Under the pieces are notes generated by a model. That model did not search any database, was not told the DNA's origin, and saw nothing but the letters and a program-made list of their open reading frames with translations. A DNA stretch of 9,749 nt from Acidimicrobiaceae bacterium (GTDB lineage: Bacteria; Actinomycetota; Acidimicrobiia; Acidimicrobiales; RAAP-2), in NCBI GenBank assembly GCA_003157945.1, contig PMFY01000362.1:234-9982 (forward strand), given 5' to 3'. The translations under genes and the position numbers were made by a program. Of the stretch, positions 5,402-9,749 are shown one piece after another. The stretch's first letter is position 1. Each line of letters opens with the position of its first letter.

Positions 5402-5797
5402 TCAGCTCTGAACCGCCCAGTAGCGCTGATACTCGGCGGAGCAGTAGTTGACGAATCGCTTCAACTGACGGCCATCGAACGAGAACTGGTGCACGCCGGT
5501 CCAGGCCAACCGGTCGCCGTCGACGGATCCAGATTCCCGGGTGAGGACGACCCCGTAGTCGTCGTTGGCGATGATGTCGATCACCTCGACACTCAGCGCT
5601 CCCTGATAGACGTCCATCATCTTCCCAAAGAACCGCGGCACCTCGCCCTTGCCGCGGTAGGTGCCGGCGAGTGGTCCCAGGGTGGAGTCGACCCACTCGA
5701 CGTCGTCGCTGAGGAGATCCAGGAGTGGGTGGAGGTCACCTCGGGTGAAGGCCTCGTACGAGTCTCGGAGTACTTCGGCGTTGGTGCGGGCGGGCAT
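5402..5797 (-). CDS. SnoaL-like / NTF2-fold protein
   Basis: 131 aa from ATG 5797. That start is preferred over upstream ATG 5845 because a strong GAGGAG tract sits just before it on the minus strand, and because the family begins near 'NAEVLRDSYEAFTRGD'. The pattern is the cone-shaped NTF2-like fold of the SnoaL-like family. An N-terminal helix is followed by 'LHPLLDLLSDDVEWVDS' (residues 22-38), then 'GTYRGKGEVPRFFGKM' (45-60), the strands 'VEVIDIIANDDYGVVLTRES', and 'VHQFSFDGRQLKRFVNY' (102-118). These small proteins act as isomerases, hydrolases or cyclases, or simply bind hydrophobic ligands. The substrate cannot be assigned. It appears monocistronic, with a hairpin directly after the stop. 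Confidence 0.9.
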   Translation of the reverse strand: MPARTNAEVLRDSYEAFTRGDLHPLLDLLSDDVEWVDSTLGPLAGTYRGKGEVPRFFGKMMDVYQGALSVEVIDIIANDDYGVVLTRESGSVDGDRLAWTGVHQFSFDGRQLKRFVNYCSAEYQRYWAVQS

Positions 5798-5996
5798 GTT
5801 GCTCTCCTCTCGAAGAGGCCACGCGTCTCGCGGCCCTGCATCCACGACGAACGGGGGTCAACAGAAACGACACCCGGCGATGAGATTTCAGCCCGGATCG
5901 ATCGTCCGGCTCCCGGGGTGCAGGCCAGGTCGACGGCGACCCGCCACGGCGATCCTCCGGGCTCGAGCGAGGAGTGGGGTACGGGCCGCACCACCG
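5798..5996. other. Intergenic region with a bulged hairpin and weak promoter-like element
   Basis: No gene is seen. On the minus strand TTGACC (5856-5861) resembles a -35 for the SnoaL-like gene, but no good -10 follows. AGCC/GGCT plus GGA/TCC (5890-5911, one bulged C, loop TCGATCG) form a hairpin about 86 nt past the stop of the gene ending at 5997. It could end that transcript. Confidence 0.3.
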
Positions 5997-6446
5997 TCAG
6001 AGGGCGGTCGAAGGCGGCTCGGGAAACTCCACGACCATTTCGCCGCGGTAAGGCGTGGCCCTCCACTGTCCTCGGTAGGCCCGGAGCCGATCGTGAATCC
6101 GTTGGGCAAGATCGATCGTTGCGACCGTAGGGGCGACTGCCGTCAAGGCAGTGAGCACCTCCGGCACGCCACCACCGGTACGCATGAGCGCCTGCATCGG
6201 TCCGCTGATCGTCTCGGCGAGGAACATGTCTTCACCGTCCAAGCCGCCACCATCAAGACTCCCGCCCGCAGCCACGCAGCCCCAAACGCCGTGCGCGAGC
6301 CCGAGCTCCGTCTCGACCGCCAGGTGCGAGAGGTCATGACGCAGGAAGCTGCGTGAGTCGAGCTCGACGAGTTCCGTCGTTCCGTTCACTCGTTCGACGC
6401 GGACCGAATGGCGCTCATGGGTGAGCTTCGTGAACACCACCCGCAC
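5997..6446 (-). CDS. Unknown protein with conserved-looking HDLxH motif (149 aa)
   Basis: No named family is recognised, although the central segment has the look of a conserved bacterial hypothetical. The N-terminal part (2-34) is a beta-rich, charged stretch. It is followed by 'SFLRHDLSHLAVETELGL' (33-50), where His37, Asp38, His41 and Glu45 fall on one helix face and could bind metal (inference). A 'GVWGCVAAGGSL' hydrophobic turn comes next, then helices to about 125, with an acidic end. There is no signal peptide or membrane helix. The start is GTG 6446. It has no Shine-Dalgarno, but TAGCGT lies 7 nt upstream, as in leaderless actinobacterial mRNAs. Base composition is somewhat less GC-rich than its neighbours by eye. 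Confidence 0.72.
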   Translation of the reverse strand: MRVVFTKLTHERHSVRVERVNGTTELVELDSRSFLRHDLSHLAVETELGLAHGVWGCVAAGGSLDGGGLDGEDMFLAETISGPMQALMRTGGGVPEVLTALTAVAPTVATIDLAQRIHDRLRAYRGQWRATPYRGEMVVEFPEPPSTAL

Positions 6447-6453
6447 CCGGGAA

Positions 6454-6459
6454 ACGCTA
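6454..6459 (-). promoter_or_regulatory. -10 element for a leaderless transcript
   Basis: On the minus strand TAGCGT (TAnnnT) ends 7 nt before GTG 6446, and TTCCCG lies 16 nt further upstream. No ribosome-binding site exists in between, so transcription probably begins at the start codon. Confidence 0.4.
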
Positions 6460-6554
6460 GTGGAGACAGGCCGTGCGGGAACCGCCTGACCCCGACGCGT
6501 AGGCCGGCACCTGCTCAGATTCGATCGGTGTCCGAGAGCTCATTCGCGCGGCCG

Positions 6555-6597
6555 GCGGGTGACTGCCCGCTGGGGCGGCGGTCGTCGACCCGACCGC
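6555..6597 (-). terminator. Tandem hairpins after the FUSC gene
   Basis: GCGGTCG/CGACCGC (6578-6584/6591-6597, 6-nt loop) is a perfect 7-bp stem. GCGGG/CCCGC (6555-6559/6566-6570, 6-nt loop) follows it. Both lie 55-97 nt downstream of the FUSC stop on the minus strand. There is no T-run. The rest of the 205-bp gap 6447-6651 shows no gene. Confidence 0.4.
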
Positions 6598-6651
6598 GAT
6601 CGTCCAAAGGCGGTGTGGGCGTTCCGACGGCGCGTTCCGGGTGCTGTCCCG

Positions 6652-8859
6652 TCAGTCGGACGTCGCGACACCGGAACCGGCCAGGAGCTCGGCCGCGGTG
6701 TCGACGGCGTTGACCAGCTCGTCGAGGTGGATGACGACGCCCGCCCGCTCCGGTCGGCCCGCGCAGGCGTCCTCGACGCGGTGGTACAACGTCCGCAGCG
6801 GGGGCAGCCCACCGATGTCCCGGCCCGAGCCCAGTGCATCCGAGATCCGGAGCAGTGCGGCATCGACGGCGGAGGCGAGCTCGGCGCCACCCGGCAGCGG
6901 CGCGTCCCCCGGCGGCTCGGTCCGCAGGCCGTGGACGGCCCGGGTCACGCGGCGCAACGCGGCGAGGAGGCCCGGACCGAGGTCGGCGTCGACCTGCTTC
7001 GACGGGGGCTCGGCGAGGGACCGGGCCACCGCGGCCTGCGCGTCCGTGTAGGCCAGTCGGGTGTCGCGGGCCAGGTCCCGGAGGCCGGGGACCGAATCTC
7101 CGGGCCGGGCGGGCTCGGAACTCGACCCGTCAACCCCGTCAACCCCGTCGACTCCGGCGAAGCCGGCCAGGACGGCTGTCGCGTAGGCCCGCTGACACGA
7201 CACGAGGCGGGCCAGGAGCTGGCTGACCTGGGCCCGGGACCAGGTCGGCCACAGCACGTAGGCCACCAGGGCGGCCGTGCCCCCGACGACGGTGTCGAGC
7301 AGCCGGTCCCCGGCGATGCCCAGCGTGTCGGCCTGTCCCACGCTGGCCAGGAGGAGCACGAGGCCGGTCAGGAAGGACACGCCGACCGCGTAGTTCGACT
7401 GCACGAAGGTGAAGGCACCCCAGGCGGCGACGGCCACCAGCACCGTGGTGGCGCCCGGCCCCGGGTGGAGCCCGGCCAGCACCGCGCCGATGGCGCCCAC
7501 ACCGACCACCGAGCCGACCACGCGCGCCACGCCGCGGGTCATCGTCGCCGCGAAGTCGGGCCGGAGCACCACGGCGGCGCTGAGCGGGATCCAGTACGAG
7601 CGTCCGAGACCCAGGTGCTGTCCGACCAGGGCCAGCAGCGGCACCACCACGGCCAGCCGCAACGCGTGCCGGAAGGCGGGGGACGCCGGGGTGAGGTGCT
7701 CCGACAGGACCCCGGTGACGGCCCGGAGGGAGGCCACCGGGTGCACCCGGTGCAGGCCGCGGGGGCGCATGCGGGCCACGCTCGGGACGACGGGACCCAC
7801 CGACCGGTCGGTGGCGGGTCCCACCAGCCGGACCGCGGCCCGGAGCTGGCCGCGCAGGGACAGGAAGTGGCCCACCACGGCGGCAGAGGCGGCGTCAGGA
7901 CCGTGGCCGGTGGGCTCTCCGGCGACGGCCGCCGCCAGGGCGCCGCTGGCGGCACGGATCCCGGCGATGGGCAGCGCCTCCGGGTCCGCCGGTCCGGCGA
8001 CTCCCCGGGGCGCCACCAGTGCGTCGGCCAGGCCACGCAGGAGGCGGTCCACCAGATGGCGCAGCTCGTCGACGGTGTCCCGGGTCGACGGGTCCTCCGG
8101 TAGTCGTCGCGTCAGCCCCTCGATGGTGACCAGTTCGAGGCGGATGCGGCGGGCCTCGTCCACCATGCCCCGCAGCGCCTCGGCGTCGCGGCGGACGACC
8201 AGGGCCGCCGGCCGCAGCGTCAGTGTGGCCGCGTCGATGGCGCGGGCGGTGGCGGCGCTCCATGCGCCGGTGCGGTCGCCGTACCCGGAGGCGAGGGAGC
8301 GGAAGACCTCGGCGGTGGCCCGCCGCTGGGGTCGCAGGCCGATCGGTATCCGGACCGCGACCTGGACCCCGGTCTGGGCCAGTCCGCCGACCAGGACGAG
8401 GAGGCCCATGGCGATCGACTCGGTCACCGACCGGGGGGCGCGTCCGAAGACGATCAGCGCCATGACGCCGTGGACGCCGATCACCGACCGCCCGGGCCCG
8501 AGAGCCACCATCAGCCCGCCGGCGAAGCACCAGACCACGAGCGTGCCGACGTGCAGCCAGAGCGAGCCGGCGGTGAGTCCCGCCACGATGGCGGACACGG
8601 ACAGGCCGACGGCGTCGGCGGCCATGGCCGAGGGCGCGAGGCGCGGGCCGTTCAGGCGCGCCGCCAGGCCGACGAAGAGTGCACCGAGCGCGAGGCTCGA
8701 GGTGGCACCGGGCGTCCAGAGGGCGACGCCCAGGCCGTAGAAGAGGGCGACCGGGACGGCGGTGACGGCACCGGCGACCGGGGCGATGAGCGAGCGGTCG
8801 ATGCGCACGGTGTCCCGGACCGTCCGGCGGACGATGCTGGGCGGGAGCGGGGCCGACAT
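6652..8859 (-). CDS. FUSC-family inner-membrane protein (aromatic-acid-exporter-like)
   Basis: 735 aa with the duplicated architecture of FUSC proteins. A first bundle of membrane helices (about 22-172) is followed by a long cytoplasmic helical domain (about 180-390). The second bundle (about 396-540) carries the diagnostic 'RSYWIPLSAAVVLRPDF' and 'TRGVARVVGSVVGV' of the FUSC_2 region. A C-terminal cytoplasmic helical domain closes the protein, with a GVDGVDGVDG linker at 569-578. Relatives include E. coli AaeB, YccS and plant ALMT-type proteins, implicated in efflux of aromatic carboxylic acids or other small anions. The real substrate is not predictable. The start is ATG 8859: the frame stays open further upstream, but that stretch lacks membrane character and would overlap the divergent lipoprotein gene. 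No periplasmic adaptor gene is adjacent. Confidence 0.9.
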   Translation of the reverse strand: MSAPLPPSIVRRTVRDTVRIDRSLIAPVAGAVTAVPVALFYGLGVALWTPGATSSLALGALFVGLAARLNGPRLAPSAMAADAVGLSVSAIVAGLTAGSLWLHVGTLVVWCFAGGLMVALGPGRSVIGVHGVMALIVFGRAPRSVTESIAMGLLVLVGGLAQTGVQVAVRIPIGLRPQRRATAEVFRSLASGYGDRTGAWSAATARAIDAATLTLRPAALVVRRDAEALRGMVDEARRIRLELVTIEGLTRRLPEDPSTRDTVDELRHLVDRLLRGLADALVAPRGVAGPADPEALPIAGIRAASGALAAAVAGEPTGHGPDAASAAVVGHFLSLRGQLRAAVRLVGPATDRSVGPVVPSVARMRPRGLHRVHPVASLRAVTGVLSEHLTPASPAFRHALRLAVVVPLLALVGQHLGLGRSYWIPLSAAVVLRPDFAATMTRGVARVVGSVVGVGAIGAVLAGLHPGPGATTVLVAVAAWGAFTFVQSNYAVGVSFLTGLVLLLASVGQADTLGIAGDRLLDTVVGGTAALVAYVLWPTWSRAQVSQLLARLVSCQRAYATAVLAGFAGVDGVDGVDGSSSEPARPGDSVPGLRDLARDTRLAYTDAQAAVARSLAEPPSKQVDADLGPGLLAALRRVTRAVHGLRTEPPGDAPLPGGAELASAVDAALLRISDALGSGRDIGGLPPLRTLYHRVEDACAGRPERAGVVIHLDELVNAVDTAAELLAGSGVATSD
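7126..7155 (-). repeat. 9-bp in-frame repeat encoding Gly-Val-Asp
   Basis: Three 9-bp units (two identical, one diverged by two bases) encode GVDGVDGVD, followed by Gly, in the linker after the second membrane bundle of the FUSC protein (residues 569-578). It is probably a flexible, length-tolerant spacer. Confidence 0.65.
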
Positions 8860-9014
8860 GCCGTTCCAGTGTCGCACGGGCCCGACCCGTGTCGGATCCC
8901 GGGCACCGGGACCTCCTGCGCTGTACGTTCTCCGACAGGACGGTCCGACGGTCGGTTCGCCGGTCCGGGGGCGGGAGCCCGGCACGCGGTCCGGGCCCGA
9001 TGGTGGGAGGCAGG
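8860..9014. promoter_or_regulatory. Divergent intergenic region between FUSC and lipoprotein genes
   Basis: This 155-bp gap must hold both promoters. On the plus strand TACGTT (8924-8929) is a -10-like element, giving a leader of about 75-80 nt for the lipoprotein gene, but no matching -35 is evident. GGGAGG (9005-9010), 4 nt before ATG 9015, is a good ribosome-binding site. Nothing convincing was found for the FUSC promoter. Confidence 0.35.
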
Positions 9015-9749
9015 ATGGGGGAGTGGACCAGGTCGTCGGGACGGCCGGTGCGGGCGCGTGCGACCCTGGCGGCCGCGTGCGTGGTGCTGGTGGCCTCCGT
9101 GCTCGCCGGATGCTCGTCGACGGACACCAGCGGTTCCGGCGCGTCCGGCTCGGGAGAGCCGGCGATCCCCTCGTCGGCATTCTCGGACCACACCGGGGTG
9201 ACCCCGTCGTCGGTGACGATCGCCAACGTGTCGACGCTGGTCGCCGGGCTCTTCAAGGGGGCCGCCGTCGGCACCGACGCCTACGCCGCCTACGTGAACG
9301 CCCAGGGTGGGGTCAACGGTCGCAAGCTCGTCGTCCAGTCCACCGACGACGCGTTCCAGGGGGCCACCAACAAGCAGCTCACCACCGCCGCGCTGGGGCA
9401 GGCGTTCGCCCTGGTGGGCGGCGTCAGTCTGGAGGACAGCTTCGGGGGCACGGTGCTCGAGGCGAATCCACAGTTCCCCAACGTCTCGGAGTCCCTCGAT
9501 CCGAAGACCGAGGCGCTGCCCAACACGTTCAGCGCCATCCCGGCCGGCAAGGGCTGGCCGCTCGGGCCGCTCGAGTACTTCAAGGCGGCGTTCCCCGGCC
9601 AGATCGAGCACACCGCCACGATCATCGCCGACCTGCCGTCGACCGAGACGGCCTGGAGCCAGGAGAAGGCCACCATGGAGCACCTGGGTTACCACGTGCT
9701 CTACGACCCCGCCCTTCCGCCGAGCCAGACCGACTTCACCCAGCAGGTC
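9015..9749 (+). CDS. ABC-transporter substrate-binding lipoprotein (branched-chain amino acid type), 3' end missing
   Basis: The first 245 codons are present and the frame is open at the right edge. Residues 1-16 are basic, 17-29 hydrophobic, and the lipobox LAGC is at 30-33. Cys33 is therefore the lipidated residue of an exported lipoprotein. A Ser/Gly-rich linker (34-50) precedes a type I periplasmic-binding fold: 'VTPSSVTIANVSTLVAGLFKGAAVGTDAYAAYVNAQGGVNGRKL', then 'STDDAFQGATNKQLTTAAL' and 'FALVGGVSLED'. This is the pattern of LivJ/Peripla_BP_6 proteins, which deliver amino acids, amides or aromatic acids to an ABC permease. The start is ATG 9015, not ATG 9000, because GGGAGG stands 4 nt before it. 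The gene is divergent from FUSC. Permease genes, if any, would be outside the window. The ligand is unknown. Confidence 0.9.
   Translation, partial: MGEWTRSSGRPVRARATLAAACVVLVASVLAGCSSTDTSGSGASGSGEPAIPSSAFSDHTGVTPSSVTIANVSTLVAGLFKGAAVGTDAYAAYVNAQGGVNGRKLVVQSTDDAFQGATNKQLTTAALGQAFALVGGVSLEDSFGGTVLEANPQFPNVSESLDPKTEALPNTFSAIPAGKGWPLGPLEYFKAAFPGQIEHTATIIADLPSTETAWSQEKATMEHLGYHVLYDPALPPSQTDFTQQV

Noticed and set aside
6559..8103. Long plus-strand open frame (514 codons) opposite the FUSC gene
   Set aside because: Its translation is low complexity, rich in Gly, His and Arg, with no domain. The minus-strand FUSC protein explains the codon bias.
9000..9014. ATG 9000 as start of the substrate-binding lipoprotein
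   Set aside because: The GGGAGG ribosome-binding site lies inside this extension and is spaced for ATG 9015.
8860..9180. 107-residue N-terminal extension of the FUSC protein
   Set aside because: It is Pro/Arg/Ser-rich with no membrane character and overlaps the divergent lipoprotein gene and its signal peptide. ATG 8859 fits the family start.

Overview
This is a high-GC, gene-dense stretch of about 70% G+C or more. Gene starts are mixed: GTG as well as ATG, some with strong Shine-Dalgarno sequences and some with none. It looks like an actinobacterium. The long threonine-rich stalk, a branched-chain-amino-acid-type binding lipoprotein and an actinobacterial-style FUSC membrane protein would fit class Acidimicrobiia or a relative, but nothing in the window fixes the taxon.

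Layout. 1-386 (+): 3' end of an AHSA1/SRPBCC-domain gene, then a strong hairpin. 387-665: a leader holding a candidate promoter and a clear class I c-di-GMP (GEMM-I) riboswitch aptamer. 666-2171 (+): a membrane-anchored, threonine-stalked, right-handed beta-helix surface protein, the probable riboswitch target. 2187-2209: a bidirectional-type hairpin between convergent genes. 2237-4645 (-): a three-gene run of an unknown 134-aa protein, ribonuclease D and an SDR oxidoreductase. The last two overlap by 4 bp. A perfect inverted repeat sits just upstream of the first gene. 4646-4833: intergenic, with an 8-bp tandem repeat. 4834-5319 (-): a small protein with a C-terminal HTH-like segment. 5402-5797 (-): a SnoaL/NTF2-fold protein. 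5997-6446 (-): an unknown protein with an HDLxH motif and a probably leaderless start. 6652-8859 (-): a FUSC-family membrane protein. 9015-9749 (+): a divergent lipoprotein, the 5' part of an ABC-transporter substrate-binding protein that runs off the window.

The most interesting unit is 486-2171. A riboswitch predicted to sense the second messenger c-di-GMP lies directly in front of a gene for a cell-surface beta-helix protein on a Thr-rich stalk. This links the motile/sessile signal to an exported, probably adhesive or glycan-interacting protein. The aptamer keeps G at the position that separates c-di-GMP from 3',3'-cGAMP sensors. The downstream leader can form a competing stem and could sequester the ribosome-binding site. 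The rest of the window is mostly ordinary accessory or housekeeping content, with a few small unknown genes and plausible operator and leaderless-promoter signals.
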